64,000 nt of DNA. It comes from an uncultured Flavobacteriaceae bacterium. Its GTDB lineage: Bacteria; Bacteroidota; Bacteroidia; Flavobacteriales; Flavobacteriaceae. Position numbers and translations under genes: made by a program. Within the stretch, counting starts at the first letter, position 1; each line of letters opens with the position of its first letter. Below are positions 46,365 through 56,410 of this stretch, piece by piece. The notes beneath the pieces were generated by a model that saw only the letters and a list, made by a program, of their open reading frames with translations, did not search any database and was not told the origin of the DNA. The stretch is taken from contig CAJQLB010000015.1 of NCBI GenBank assembly GCA_905479065.1, positions 1 through 64,000 of the forward strand. Reading direction: 5' to 3'.

Positions 46365-49088
46365 TTATTTCAATTTCTTCTTAACTGCTACTTCATGGAA
46401 AGATTCTATGATATCACCTTCATGAATGTCATTGTAATTCTTGACTTGCATTCCACAGTCGTATCCTTTTGAAACCTCCTTAACATCGTCCTTAAAACGT
46501 TTAAGCGAAGCTAGTTCACCTGTGTAGATTACGACACCGTCTCTAATTAATCGGATGCCAGAATTCCTAATAATCTTACCATTAGTCACCATGCAACCGG
46601 CTATGCTTCCAATTTTAGAAACTTTAAATATTTCTCTAATTTCAGCTGTCCCTGTTATCTCTTCTTTAAGTTCAGGTGATAACATTCCTTCCATGGCATC
46701 CTTCAAATCATTAATCGCATCATAAATAATAGAGTAAGTCCTGATATCAATTTCTTCTTTATCTGCAATTTGCCTAGCATTACCCATTGGCCTGACGTTA
46801 AATCCAATGATGATAGCATCAGAAGCTGTCGCTAATAATACATCGCTTTCAGTAATTGCTCCAACACCTTTGTGAATAATATTGACTTGAATTTCTTCCG
46901 TGGATAGTTTCTGGAAAGAATCCGTGAGGGCTTCTACAGAGCCATCAACATCCCCTTTCAAAATAATATTCAGTTCTTGGAAATCCCCAAGAGCTATTCG
47001 TCGGCCAATTTCATCTAATGTTATGTGGCGCTGTGTTCTTACAGATTGTTCTCTTTGCAGCTGTGTTCTTTTGACCGCAATTTGCTTGGCTTCACGCTCA
47101 TCTTCAAAAACATTGAATTTATCCCCTGCCTGTGGGGCACCATCTAGTCCTAAGATAGATACTGGTGTTGAGGGACCAGCCTCTAAGATATCATGACCTC
47201 TCTCATCATGCATGGCTTTCACCTTTCCGCTATTCTTTCCAGCTAACACATAGTCTCCGATTCTGAGAGTTCCTGCCTGAACAAGAATGGTCGAAACATA
47301 ACCTCGTCCTTTATCTAAAAACGCTTCAACGACTGTCCCTTGAGCTACTTTATTTGGATTAGCTTTCAATTCCAATAATTCTGCTTCAAGTAATACTTTT
47401 TCTAATAATTCATTGACTCCAGTTCCTACTTTTGCAGAAATATCATGAGATTGAATTTTACCACCCCAATCTTCAACCAATAGATTCATTTGAGCCAATC
47501 CTTCCTTTATTTTTTCTGGATTTGAATCTGGCAAATCTATCTTGTTGATTGCAAAAACTATTGGTACTCCTGCCGCTTGGGCATGAGAAATTGCTTCTTT
47601 AGTTTGAGGCATAATATCATCATCTGCTGCTGCGACAATGATAGCAATATCAGTCACTTGTGCTCCACGGGCACGCATTGCCGTAAAAGCCTCATGCCCT
47701 GGCGTATCCAAAAAGGCTATTTTTTCACCATTTTCTAGCTCTACTCCATAAGCACCAATATGCTGAGTTATTCCACCAGATTCTCCTGCAATAACATTTT
47801 CTTTTCTTATGTAATCAAGCAAGGATGTTTTACCATGGTCTACGTGTCCCATGACAGTAACTATCGGTGCTCTTGGTAATAAATCCTCCTCTTTATCTTC
47901 AATTTCTTCAAAAGACTCTTCAATATCTGCAGTAATAAATTCAACTTTATAACCAAATTCTTCAGCAACAATCGATAATGTTTCAGCGTCCAATCGTTGA
48001 TTCATGGTTACCATCATCCCCAGGGACATGCAGGCAGATATAATTTGAGTAACTCCAACATCCATCATCGTAGCAACTTCATTAGCAGTGACAAATTCTG
48101 TGACTTTTAAAATTTTACTTTCTGCTGCTTCAATTTGTTGATCTATTTCTGTTTGCTCTCTATGCTGATCTCTTTTTTCTCTTCTATATTTTGCTCCTTT
48201 ACCTTTGTTAGTTTTGCCTTGAAGTTTTTCTAACGTTTCACGAACTTGTTTTTGAACTTCCTCAGCACTTGGCTCAGCCTTTATTGCCTGAGGTCTCCTT
48301 TGACCTCCTCTTGCTTTCCCTCTATTACCAGAAGCTCTATTATTTCCTGATGCTCTACCAGAACCACCCCCAGTTGATGGGCTGGCTTTGCTAATTCTTC
48401 TTCGTTTTTTCTTGGCATCAGCGGCTTTATCCGAAGATTTGTTTTCTTCTTTTTTCTTTTTAGGCTTATTAAATTGCGATAAATCAATTTTGTTACCTGA
48501 GATTTTTGGACCAGTTAACTTTTGATATTTCGTAGCAACTTTTTCCTCTTTTGGCTCTTCAGTATCTGTTAATTTTTCACCTTTAGAAGCATTAACTTCT
48601 TCGACCACTTTAGATTCATCAGAATTTGAGTCAGTAACGGATACCTCTTTTTCAGTTGGCTTTTTGACTTCTTCTGTATTTTCTTTCTCTTGTGGTGGAG
48701 TGGCATCGGGGGAAGGTTCTACTTTTTGCTTTTTGGTGTCTAAATCAATTTTTCCGACCTGTTTTGGACCTTCAAGTGTTGACTTTGCTTTGACTACCTC
48801 AACTTTTGCAGCTTCTTCCTTTTGAAGTTTAGCCTCAATTTCTTTTTCGCGCTCTACTCTTAAAGCTTCTTTTTCTTTGAGTTTAGCTTCGCTAACCTCT
48901 TTAGAAGCTACTTTTTTGTTTGCGTCTGTTTCAAATTCGTCAGACAACACTTGGTAAACTTCTGACGAAATCTTTGTGGTTGGACGTTTTTCTACTTCAA
49001 TGCCTTTGGTTTCTAAAAAATCAACGGCTCTGTCGATAGAAATATTTAATTCCCGCAATACTTTATTTAACCTAATTGTTTCAGCCAT
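46365..49088 (-). CDS. infB: Translation initiation factor IF-2
   Basis: IF-2 (907 residues) is the GTPase that brings initiator tRNA to the ribosome. It has the N-terminal IF2_N segment ([25 protein letters not shown]), then about 300 residues of low-complexity Lys/Glu and Arg/Gly-rich linker (about 60-330). The second IF2_N follows, and then the G domain: [12 protein letters not shown] at about 412, [12 protein letters not shown]. Domains II, III and IV complete the protein. Length is in the normal flavobacterial range. It is the last gene of the rimP-nusA-infB operon. Confidence 0.97.
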   Translation of the reverse strand: MAETIRLNKVLRELNISIDRAVDFLETKGIEVEKRPTTKISSEVYQVLSDEFETDANKKVASKEVSEAKLKEKEALRVEREKEIEAKLQKEEAAKVEVVKAKSTLEGPKQVGKIDLDTKKQKVEPSPDATPPQEKENTEEVKKPTEKEVSVTDSNSDESKVVEEVNASKGEKLTDTEEPKEEKVATKYQKLTGPKISGNKIDLSQFNKPKKKKEENKSSDKAADAKKKRRRISKASPSTGGGSGRASGNNRASGNRGKARGGQRRPQAIKAEPSAEEVQKQVRETLEKLQGKTNKGKGAKYRREKRDQHREQTEIDQQIEAAESKILKVTEFVTANEVATMMDVGVTQIISACMSLGMMVTMNQRLDAETLSIVAEEFGYKVEFITADIEESFEEIEDKEEDLLPRAPIVTVMGHVDHGKTSLLDYIRKENVIAGESGGITQHIGAYGVELENGEKIAFLDTPGHEAFTAMRARGAQVTDIAIIVAAADDDIMPQTKEAISHAQAAGVPIVFAINKIDLPDSNPEKIKEGLAQMNLLVEDWGGKIQSHDISAKVGTGVNELLEKVLLEAELLELKANPNKVAQGTVVEAFLDKGRGYVSTILVQAGTLRIGDYVLAGKNSGKVKAMHDERGHDILEAGPSTPVSILGLDGAPQAGDKFNVFEDEREAKQIAVKRTQLQREQSVRTQRHITLDEIGRRIALGDFQELNIILKGDVDGSVEALTDSFQKLSTEEIQVNIIHKGVGAITESDVLLATASDAIIIGFNVRPMGNARQIADKEEIDIRTYSIIYDAINDLKDAMEGMLSPELKEEITGTAEIREIFKVSKIGSIAGCMVTNGKIIRNSGIRLIRDGVVIYTGELASLKRFKDDVKEVSKGYDCGMQVKNYNDIHEGDIIESFHEVAVKKKLK

Positions 49089-49115
49089 AAACTGCTTTAA
49101 TATATACTAAATATG

Positions 49116-50348
49116 TTATTCTTCAAATTCTTCCTTAAGAATTCTCATAACCTCATTAATTGTTTCTTCTTCTAAATCTGTACGTTTTACCAAATCATCA
49201 ACATCTTGCTCTAGAATACTTTTAGCAGTATCTAAACCAACTTTAGAGAATTCATCAATAATCCATGTATCAATTTCATCCGAAAATTCCGAAAGCTCAA
49301 CATCCTCTTCTACACCTTCTCTGAAAACATCTATTTCAAATCCAGTCAACTGACCAGCTAAACGAATATTATGACCTCCTCTACCAATAGCTTTACTCAC
49401 TTCTTCTGGTTTAAGCATAACTTCGGCACGATGGTTTTCTTCATCCAACTTAATCGAGGTAACTCTTGCTGGACTTAATGCTCTTGTGATAAAAAGTTGA
49501 ATATTGTTAGTGAAATTTATCACATCTATATTTTCATTTCCTAATTCACGAACAATCCCATGAATTCTAGACCCTTTCATCCCAACACAGGCACCAACAG
49601 GGTCAATACGATCATCGTATGAGTCTACAGCAACTTTTGCTTTTTCACCGGGTATCCGAACAACCTTTTTTACAGTAATTAAACCATCAAAAACCTCAGG
49701 TATCTCTTGTTCGAATAACTTTTCTAGAAATAACGGTGAAGTTCGAGACATAATGATAGCTGGCTTGTTACCTTTCAGTTCGACACTTTCAATAACACCT
49801 CTAACATTTTCTCCTTTTCTAAAAAAATCTGACGGAATTTGCTTGTCTTTTGGCAAAATGATTTCATTCCCATCGTCATCTAATAAAATGATAGCACGAT
49901 GTCTGATATGATGCACCTCAGCAGTATAAATATCTCCTACTAAGTCTTTAAATTGCTTATAAATATTTGTGTTGTCATGCTCATGTATTTTAGAAATTAA
50001 ATTCTGCCTCAAGGCTAAAATTGCACGACGCCCCAAATCTATCAACTTTACTTCTTCAGACACATCTTCTCCTACCTCGAAATCTGGCTCAATTTTTTGA
50101 GCTTCAGATAACGATATTTCTTGGTTAGGCTCTTCAACATCACCATCCGCAACAACAACTCTATTTCGCCATATTTCTAAATCACCTTTATCTGGATTTA
50201 TAATAATGTCAAAATTATCATCATCTCCAAACTTCTTTTTTAATGCATTTCTAAATACATCTTCTAAAATGGCCATTAAAGTAACACGATCAATTAGTTT
50301 GTCGTCTTTAAATTCTGAAAATGAGTCAATTAACGCAATATTTTCCAT
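49116..50348 (-). CDS. nusA: Transcription termination/antitermination factor NusA
   Basis: NusA (410 residues) binds RNA polymerase and nascent RNA and affects pausing, termination and antitermination. An N-terminal RNAP-binding domain, an S1 domain (about 135-200), and KH1/KH2 domains (about 230-345: GACVGMKGSRIHGIVRELGNE and VSKAIGRGGHNIRLAGQLTG) are present. The C-terminal acidic repeats of the E. coli protein are missing or reduced, as usual in Bacteroidetes. 16 bases follow rimP. Confidence 0.97.
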   Translation of the reverse strand: MENIALIDSFSEFKDDKLIDRVTLMAILEDVFRNALKKKFGDDDNFDIIINPDKGDLEIWRNRVVVADGDVEEPNQEISLSEAQKIEPDFEVGEDVSEEVKLIDLGRRAILALRQNLISKIHEHDNTNIYKQFKDLVGDIYTAEVHHIRHRAIILLDDDGNEIILPKDKQIPSDFFRKGENVRGVIESVELKGNKPAIIMSRTSPLFLEKLFEQEIPEVFDGLITVKKVVRIPGEKAKVAVDSYDDRIDPVGACVGMKGSRIHGIVRELGNENIDVINFTNNIQLFITRALSPARVTSIKLDEENHRAEVMLKPEEVSKAIGRGGHNIRLAGQLTGFEIDVFREGVEEDVELSEFSDEIDTWIIDEFSKVGLDTAKSILEQDVDDLVKRTDLEEETINEVMRILKEEFEE

Positions 50349-50363
50349 AATTTTCGTACTAGA

Positions 50364-50828
50364 TTAAAATTTTATCTTAACTTTCGCTTCTTTGATTTCG
50401 TCGAGTTTTAATATTCTTGTTTTTTGTACTGTCACCTTACCTTTACCTACTGGCTTTGGTTCTCTTGCTTTCCACGCAATCACAATTTCATTTTCATCAG
50501 TATGGCTGAGTAATCCTTCAAATTTTTGGTTTGTAACCGTTTCTACTTGTAATGTTCTACCAATATTTTTTAAATATTGTCTTGTATGAGTCAGTGAAGA
50601 TGTCGCACCCGCCGAAGCTACTTCGAGTGAAAAATCTTCTACCTCACGATCTAAATTATGTTCTATGGCACGACTAACAAGCATACAGTCCTCAACAAGT
50701 ACACCATCATCACCATCTAAAATAATTTTTATTTGATTATCCCCCATGATATCAAAATCTATTAAAAATAAATCAGGTCTTTGGTTAAGACAATCGTCTA
50801 ATAAATCTTTTACTTTTGCTCTAAACAT
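50364..50828 (-). CDS. rimP: Ribosome maturation factor RimP
   Basis: RimP (154 residues) is needed for assembly of the 30S ribosomal subunit. The N-terminal alpha/beta domain contains FLIDFDIMGDNQIKIILDGDDGV and DREVEDFSLEVASAG, the family signature, and the C-terminal SH3-like domain follows. Full length. It is first in rimP-nusA-infB; the leader carries a strong stem-loop and a good promoter. Confidence 0.96.
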   Translation of the reverse strand: MFRAKVKDLLDDCLNQRPDLFLIDFDIMGDNQIKIILDGDDGVLVEDCMLVSRAIEHNLDREVEDFSLEVASAGATSSLTHTRQYLKNIGRTLQVETVTNQKFEGLLSHTDENEIVIAWKAREPKPVGKGKVTVQKTRILKLDEIKEAKVKIKF

Positions 50829-50843
50829 TTTTTAGTATAAGAA

Positions 50844-50864
50844 GAGGGGACTTTTTGTCCCCTC
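50844..50864 (-). promoter_or_regulatory. Stem-loop in the leader of the rimP-nusA-infB operon
   Basis: On the minus strand GAGGGGAC pairs perfectly with GTCCCCTC (8 bp, GC-rich) around a five-A loop. It lies between the proposed transcription start (about 50882) and the rimP ATG (50828), so it is part of the mRNA leader. What follows on the minus strand is not a pure T-run. It may be an attenuator, an RNA stability element or a binding site for a product such as NusA. The plus strand after the stem is T-rich but has no gene upstream to terminate. Confidence 0.6.
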
Positions 50865-50888
50865 CTTAATCTTTTTCTTTCAACGCTG

Positions 50889-50921
50889 CAAATATACAAT
50901 ATTTCTACAGACTTATACAAA
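50889..50921 (-). promoter_or_regulatory. Promoter of the rimP-nusA-infB operon
   Basis: On the minus strand TTTG (50921-50918) is followed after 21 bases by TATATTTG (50896-50889), matching the Bacteroidetes -33/-7 pattern. Expected leader length is about 54 bases, containing the stem-loop at 50844-50864. Confidence 0.7.
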
Positions 50922-50972
50922 CCTTAAGTTGTCATTTTTTTTCATTAAATTTATAAGGTAACTTAACTTTTA

Positions 50973-51797
50973 ATGAAAAAAATATTAGTTCCAACAGACT
51001 TTTCAATTCAAGCAGATTATTCGCTTCACGTAGCAGCACAGCTCGCCAAAAAACATGATTGTGAAATTTACTTGTTACACATGCTTGAACTTCCTATCAA
51101 CGAAGTTGATGCTCTCAACTCGAGAAGTGAATTACCCGAGGCTCTTTTTTATTTAAAACTAGCTAAAAAACGCTTTGAAAATCTTACTGATAAACCTTTT
51201 TTAAAAAAAGTTAAAATAAATGAAATTGTAAAATTTCATCAAGCTTTCGATGGTATTATGGATACCTGTAAAAGTCTTCAAATTGATTTAATTGTCATGG
51301 GATCTCACGGGGTTAGTGGGTTTCGAGAAATGTTTATTGGATCCAATACTGAAAAAGTAGTTAGAATGAGCGATATCCCTGTTCTAGTCATTAAAAATTA
51401 TCACAAAACATTTCGGGTCAAAAACTTTGTATACGCCTCTGATTTTTCCGATGAAAACAAAGTCAGCTTTAAAAAAGCCATTAAATTTGCCAAGCTATTT
51501 AACGCCACCTTACATTTGCTTATTGTAAACACGCCAAGTAAGTTTATTACCACCGATGATGCTGACTCAACTTTTCATAAATTTTTAAAAAATTCAAGAT
51601 TCAAAAACTACACAATAAATGTGTTTAATGATTATACCATTGAGAAGGGTATTTTAAATTTTGCACATCATATTGATGCAGGGCTTATTGGCATCAGCAC
51701 ACACGGTCGTAAAGGCATTGCTCATTTTTTTAATGGTAGTGTTAGCGAGGACTTGGTAAATCATGCAAAAAGACCTGTTCTCACCTTTAAAATATGA
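50973..51797 (+). CDS. Universal stress protein, two tandem UspA domains
   Basis: This 274-residue cytoplasmic protein has two UspA-like domains. Each ends with the nucleotide-binding motif: GSHGVSGFREMFIGSNTEKVV in domain 1 (about 111-131) and STHGRKGIAHFFNGSVSEDLV in domain 2 (about 246-266). Domain 1 keeps the Asp of VPTDFS near the start. These proteins bind ATP and are often induced in stress or stationary phase; the exact role here is not known. It ends at a terminator shared with tRNA-Gln. Confidence 0.92.
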   Translation: MKKILVPTDFSIQADYSLHVAAQLAKKHDCEIYLLHMLELPINEVDALNSRSELPEALFYLKLAKKRFENLTDKPFLKKVKINEIVKFHQAFDGIMDTCKSLQIDLIVMGSHGVSGFREMFIGSNTEKVVRMSDIPVLVIKNYHKTFRVKNFVYASDFSDENKVSFKKAIKFAKLFNATLHLLIVNTPSKFITTDDADSTFHKFLKNSRFKNYTINVFNDYTIEKGILNFAHHIDAGLIGISTHGRKGIAHFFNGSVSEDLVNHAKRPVLTFKI

Positions 51798-51804
51798 TTA
51801 AAAA

Positions 51805-51832
51805 AAAAGCTTTCCTGAGATGGAAAGCTTTT
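51805..51832. terminator. Bidirectional intrinsic terminator between uspA-like gene and tRNA-Gln
   Basis: AAAAGCTTTCC and GGAAAGCTTTT form a perfect 11-bp stem with a 6-base loop. On the minus strand eight T follow, and the stem begins one base after the tRNA 3' end, so it terminates tRNA-Gln; on the plus strand it can end the universal stress gene. Confidence 0.9.
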
Positions 51833-51833
51833 G

Positions 51834-51906
51834 TTGGCCCACTAGGGCTCGAACCTAGACTCTTCTATACCAAAAACAGACGTGTTGCCAGTTACACCAT
51901 GGGCCA
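51834..51906 (-). tRNA. tRNA-Gln (anticodon TTG)
   Basis: The 73-base minus-strand sequence folds as a cloverleaf: acceptor stem TGGCCCA with TGGGCCA, D arm, anticodon stem TCTGT/ATAGA with loop TTTTGGT giving anticodon TTG, T arm CTAGG-TTCGAGC-CCTAG, and discriminator A. CCA is not encoded. It decodes CAA (and with wobble CAG). It is a single gene with its own promoter and terminator. Confidence 0.95.
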
Positions 51907-51923
51907 ATGATTTATAAGGTGTG

Positions 51924-51954
51924 CAAATTTAGAACAAAGTTTTATTTGCACAAA
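51924..51954 (-). promoter_or_regulatory. Promoter of tRNA-Gln
   Basis: On the minus strand TTTG (51954-51951) and TAAATTTG (51931-51924) are separated by 19 bases, fitting the Bacteroidetes -33/-7 consensus. The start of transcription is expected about 11 bases before the tRNA 5' end. Confidence 0.72.
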
Positions 51955-52056
51955 TATTTTTGGAAAAAAATAATTATCATTATTTAACGTTTCACTAAAA
52001 ACACCACTCTGTTTTAGAATTATTATTAAATTCGCGGGCAGTAACAACAACTTCTT

Positions 52057-55000
52057 ATGAATTCAAATAATTTTAAAAAGTGGAATACCATTCTAGGATG
52101 GTTTGCATTTTTTGTAGCTTTAGTAACGTATACTTTAACGGTTGAACCCACAGTGAGTTTTTGGGACGCTGGAGAATACATTTTAACATCTAGTAAGCTA
52201 CAAGTTGGTCATCCCCCAGGAGCTCCTTTATTTCAGATGCTTGGTGCTTTTTTCTCTGTCTTTTCTACAGATCCTTCTCAAATAGGGTGGTTAATGAATA
52301 TGATGAGTGCCTTCTCAAGTGCTTTCACGATTCTTTTTATGTTTTGGTCAATTACAATGCTTCTTCAAAAAGTTGTTGGTTCAATCGAGTCAAATACCTC
52401 AATCCAAAACAACGCTATTTTAGGTAGTGCCTTAGTAGGAAGTTTAGCGTTTACATTTACAGATTCATTTTGGTTTAATGCCGTAGAAACAGAAGTTTAT
52501 GCAATGGCAACATTAATTATGTCTGTCATGTTTTATTTGGGTCTAAGATGGGAACAAGACATGTTCAAACCACGTGGAAATAAGTGGTTGATTCTAATTT
52601 CCTTCATAACGGGCTTATCTTTCGGAGTTCATTTTATGGGATTGTTAACAATCCCGGCCATCGGACTTATTTATTTTTTTAAAAACTATCAAACAATCAC
52701 CACAAAAAATTTCATAATTGCCAACCTCTCGGTGGTTGCGATCCTTCTCTTCATTTTTAAATTATTGGCTCCAAATATTCTTCTTTACTTTAGTGCCATA
52801 GAAATATTTTTTATCAATTCGATTGGGCTTCCTTTCAATTCAGGCTCTGTAATAGCGGGAATTGTCTTAATTGCGACATTTTATCTTAGTATAAAATTTA
52901 CGCGTCGAAAAGGATTAAGACATATTAATACCGGTATTTTATGTTTAGCATTTTTACTCATAGGGTTTTCTACGTGGTTAATGCTCCCCATTAGAGCCAA
53001 TGCTAATGTGGTTATAAATGAAAACAACCCTTCTAATGCAAGAGAATTACTAGCGTATTATAACCTTGAGCAGTACCCTAAGACACACTTGTTTTATGGC
53101 CCACAATTTACTGATATGTACTCCGGATTGGATAAAAATAATCCTTATGTTGATGACAAACCAAAATATGAGCGTGACTTTGAAAAAGGGAAGTATGTTA
53201 TCGTAAATGACTATGAGAACAATAATCAAAATTATAATTCAAAACACGCTTCATTGCTACCAAGAATGTGGAGTTCTGAGCATGCGAAGAATTACATGAT
53301 GTATACTGGCTATTTAAATTTTAATTTAAAGCCGGAATTTCAAATGCAAAATGAATTAAGAAATATTATTAACGAAACCAAAAGCAAAGCCGCGAAAGGA
53401 TTAATAGACTTCGACGATTATCATGATTTTTTACGTCAATTTGGCCAATATATTGATGTCGAAAAACCGTCTATGGCTTCCAATATTGCCTATTTACTTG
53501 AATACCAATTAGGTTACATGTATTGGAGGTATTTCATGTGGAACTTTACGGGAAGACAAGATGATATTCAAGGAAAATATGATTCTCATGGTAATTGGAT
53601 TAGTGGTATTAAACCAATCGATGAGTGGCATTTGGGGGTTTCTCAAAATGATTTACCAAGCGATGTATTGAATAACAAAGCAAGAAATACTTACTATTTT
53701 CTGCCATTAATTTTAGGATTGATTGGTTTGTTTTTCCTATACAATAATGATAAAAAATTATTTTGGACCTTATTAGTGTTTTTTCTTTTCACGGGACTTG
53801 CTATTCAAGTTTACACAAATGTCAGGCCTTTTGAACCAAGAGAGCGTGATTATTCCGTGGTAGGATCATTCTATGTTTTTGCCATATGGATTGGATTTGG
53901 TACATATGCCATAATTAACTACTTAAAAAAGCACATCAAAAGTGGCATATTAGCTCCCGCGATTAGCATGATGAGTCTTATTCTTGTTCCAGGAGTTTTA
54001 GCGTCAAATAATTGGAATGACCATGATCGTTCTGGTCGAGAAACTGCTCATGCAATGGCCATAAAATACCTCGAATCGTGTGATCCCAATGCCATATTAT
54101 TTACAATTGGAGACAATGACTCCTTCCCATTGTGGTATGCGCAAGAGATTGAGGGTATTCGAACAGATGTACGTGTTGTTAATACAAGTTTATTTCAAAC
54201 TGATTGGTATATCGATCAAATGAAAAGAAAGGCTTATGAGAGTGAGCCAATTCCGTCCTCATTAGCCCATGACAAATACAAATATGGGACTCGTGATTAC
54301 ATTATAAAAGACACCATCACAAGTGATACCATCCCGATTAAAGAATTTATGAATTTCATAACAAGTGATGACCCACGAACAAAATATAAACATATTCTTC
54401 AGCAGAATGGCTATGATATAAGTAGAATTCGATCACAAGAATTAAACGCAAATTATTTACCAACTGAAAATGTGAGAATTCCTGTCAATAAAGAAACAGT
54501 ATTGGCAAATAACATTGTTCCACTTAGAGACAGCACTAAAATAGTTCCGTTTATAGATATTAGAATTAAGGGAAATGCATTAATAAAAAACAGACTACTT
54601 ATGCTTGATATTATTGCAAATAATAATTGGGAAAGACCGATTTATTTCACTGGAGGTGCATTTGGGGATGATGATTATATTTGGATGAAAGATTATTTAC
54701 AGTTAGATGGTCTTTGTTATAAGTTAGTTCCTATACAAACCAAGGTTGATAGAGCAAATCCTTTTGATATGGGTCGAGTTGATGCGGAAAAAATGTATCA
54801 ATTAGTGACTAAGTGGCAATGGGGTAATAGTGGTGATACAGATATTTATCACGATGTTGAAACTCGAAAAAATGGCATTACCTACAGAGGGAATTTAGCA
54901 CGTTTAATTGAAGCATTAATCAATGTAAATGAAGTCGAAAAAGCTGAGGAAATTGCAGACTTAGCCATGGAAAAAATGCCTGTTGACGTTTTTGGCTATT

Positions 55001-55365
55001 ATACCTTACTTGAGCCCTATATTAGCGCGTATTATGAATTAAATTCCACGTCCAAAGCACGCCAATTATTCATCGAGGTATCCAAGAAATATCAAGAAAA
55101 TCTAAATTATTACAGCTCATTAACACTGGCTAATCAAAGACGTCTATTTGAAGAAATATACACAGATATTGAGCGCTACAGGGGATTAGTTGATGTTATC
55201 ATAATCAATGAAAATGATGAAGAGTTTATAACCACTGAGATGCAAATGTTTAATGCTACTCTAAGATTGTTTAATACCCTAATAGGTGATGATGTTTATG
55301 ACTCTCCCGTACGTTCAGACACTGATATACCGAATGACTCTAATAATAAAATTGATATAAATTAA
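52057..55365 (+). CDS. DUF2723 membrane glycosyltransferase-like protein (TMEM260-like)
   Basis: The 1102-residue membrane protein has about 12 or more helices in residues 1-680 and a soluble helical C-terminal part (about 850-1060) that looks like TPR-type helices. The N-terminal WFAFFVALVTYTLTVEPTVSFWDAGEYILTS is the DUF2723 signature; the Asp/Glu in DAGE is the expected catalytic-type acid of GT-C-like enzymes. The human relative TMEM260 is an O-mannosyltransferase, so a role in glycosylating secreted proteins or lipids is likely but not shown. Adjacent deacetylase starts 3 bases later. Confidence 0.85.
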   Translation: MNSNNFKKWNTILGWFAFFVALVTYTLTVEPTVSFWDAGEYILTSSKLQVGHPPGAPLFQMLGAFFSVFSTDPSQIGWLMNMMSAFSSAFTILFMFWSITMLLQKVVGSIESNTSIQNNAILGSALVGSLAFTFTDSFWFNAVETEVYAMATLIMSVMFYLGLRWEQDMFKPRGNKWLILISFITGLSFGVHFMGLLTIPAIGLIYFFKNYQTITTKNFIIANLSVVAILLFIFKLLAPNILLYFSAIEIFFINSIGLPFNSGSVIAGIVLIATFYLSIKFTRRKGLRHINTGILCLAFLLIGFSTWLMLPIRANANVVINENNPSNARELLAYYNLEQYPKTHLFYGPQFTDMYSGLDKNNPYVDDKPKYERDFEKGKYVIVNDYENNNQNYNSKHASLLPRMWSSEHAKNYMMYTGYLNFNLKPEFQMQNELRNIINETKSKAAKGLIDFDDYHDFLRQFGQYIDVEKPSMASNIAYLLEYQLGYMYWRYFMWNFTGRQDDIQGKYDSHGNWISGIKPIDEWHLGVSQNDLPSDVLNNKARNTYYFLPLILGLIGLFFLYNNDKKLFWTLLVFFLFTGLAIQVYTNVRPFEPRERDYSVVGSFYVFAIWIGFGTYAIINYLKKHIKSGILAPAISMMSLILVPGVLASNNWNDHDRSGRETAHAMAIKYLESCDPNAILFTIGDNDSFPLWYAQEIEGIRTDVRVVNTSLFQTDWYIDQMKRKAYESEPIPSSLAHDKYKYGTRDYIIKDTITSDTIPIKEFMNFITSDDPRTKYKHILQQNGYDISRIRSQELNANYLPTENVRIPVNKETVLANNIVPLRDSTKIVPFIDIRIKGNALIKNRLLMLDIIANNNWERPIYFTGGAFGDDDYIWMKDYLQLDGLCYKLVPIQTKVDRANPFDMGRVDAEKMYQLVTKWQWGNSGDTDIYHDVETRKNGITYRGNLARLIEALINVNEVEKAEEIADLAMEKMPVDVFGYYTLLEPYISAYYELNSTSKARQLFIEVSKKYQENLNYYSSLTLANQRRLFEEIYTDIERYRGLVDVIIINENDEEFITTEMQMFNATLRLFNTLIGDDVYDSPVRSDTDIPNDSNNKIDIN

Positions 55366-55368
55366 TAG

Positions 55369-56001
55369 ATGAATTTCTTGCCTGTCAAGATTCCTGAAAT
55401 ATTTAAGGCGGTATTTCCTAACCGCACATGGTATATTGATACTGATGAAAAGGTTATTTATTTAACTTTTGATGACGGACCAACTCCTGTAATTACTGAT
55501 TGGGTTCTTGATTGTTTAAAAAAATTTAAAGCTCAAGCTACCTTTTTTTGCATTGGTAAAAATGTAGAAGCACATCCACGTATTTACCAAAGGATTTTGA
55601 AAGAAAAGCACGCTGTTGGAAATCACACTTTTAATCATATGAACGGCTGGAAAACTAATAATTTAACCTACTTAAATGATATAAATTTGGCAGAACAACA
55701 CATAGATAGTTCATTATTTAGACCTCCATATGGTCGGATTAACAGAGAGCAATCTAAACTCATCTTAGGTGCTGATTTTAAAATTATTATGTGGACGGTC
55801 TTATCTAAAGACTATAACAAGAAGGTATTACCACAAGAATGCCTAAAAAATGTTATAAAGAATGTTGATCGCGGTAGTATTATTGTCTTTCATGACAGTG
55901 AGAAAGCTTTTAAGAACATGCAATATACTCTACCGAGATTTTTGGACATTTATTCTGCTAAAGGATTCAATTTTAAGCGTATTCCTGAATCAATCCTATA
56001 A
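55369..56001 (+). CDS. Polysaccharide deacetylase family protein (NodB domain)
   Basis: This 210-residue protein consists almost only of a NodB homology domain. Motifs: TFDDGPTP (D35-D36, catalytic base and metal Asp), HTFNHMNG (His-xxx-His metal ligands), and LFRPPYGR (about 119-126). It may remove acetyl groups from peptidoglycan, chitin-like or exopolysaccharide GlcNAc. No signal peptide is obvious. It is co-transcribed with the DUF2723 gene, and its end overlaps the convergent thioredoxin-fold gene by 29 bases. Confidence 0.9.
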   Translation: MNFLPVKIPEIFKAVFPNRTWYIDTDEKVIYLTFDDGPTPVITDWVLDCLKKFKAQATFFCIGKNVEAHPRIYQRILKEKHAVGNHTFNHMNGWKTNNLTYLNDINLAEQHIDSSLFRPPYGRINREQSKLILGADFKIIMWTVLSKDYNKKVLPQECLKNVIKNVDRGSIIVFHDSEKAFKNMQYTLPRFLDIYSAKGFNFKRIPESIL

Positions 56002-56269
56002 GCGTGTTTGCGTCTTGCTCACCACTTTGACGCCATTTCATTTCTCCACTTTTGTAAATAATAAAAGTCGGTAATGCCTTAATGCGTAAAGCATCGGCAA
56101 GATCCTTATTCTTATCAACATCAATTTTTATTACTTTAGCCTTATCCCCCAGGGCGGCGGCCACATCTCTCAACACTGCATGCATTTCTGCCGATTCTTC
56201 ATTCCAGTCAGTAAAAAAATCTAATAAGACAGGAATATCAACATCAATAAGTTCCCCAAATTTTGACAT
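55973..56269 (-). CDS. Thioredoxin-fold protein without active-site cysteines
   Basis: This 98-residue protein has the thioredoxin core: LIDVDIPVLLDFF, then VIKIDVDKNKDLADALRIKALPTFIIY with the cis-Pro, and the terminal SGEQDANTLIGLIQEYA helix. Where thioredoxins have WCGPC it reads WNEES (W22 to S26), so both redox cysteines are gone, and no other Cys is present. It cannot be a disulfide reductase. It may bind or chaperone partners. ATG 56269 begins the domain (MSKFGELID); an upstream extension exists but lacks homology. Nearby genes give no function. Confidence 0.85.
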   Translation of the reverse strand: MSKFGELIDVDIPVLLDFFTDWNEESAEMHAVLRDVAAALGDKAKVIKIDVDKNKDLADALRIKALPTFIIYKSGEMKWRQSGEQDANTLIGLIQEYA

Positions 56270-56410
56270 AATATCAAGTTTTAACTTAAACACATTGGCT
56301 ACTAACCTACGATTTTTTGTCACTGATGAAAACTTGAGCGCTTCCAGAGGCTTTCATAGTAATTTCTTAAAAATAGTAAATTTTATTCTAAAAACGCCAA
56401 TTCCTCTGTT

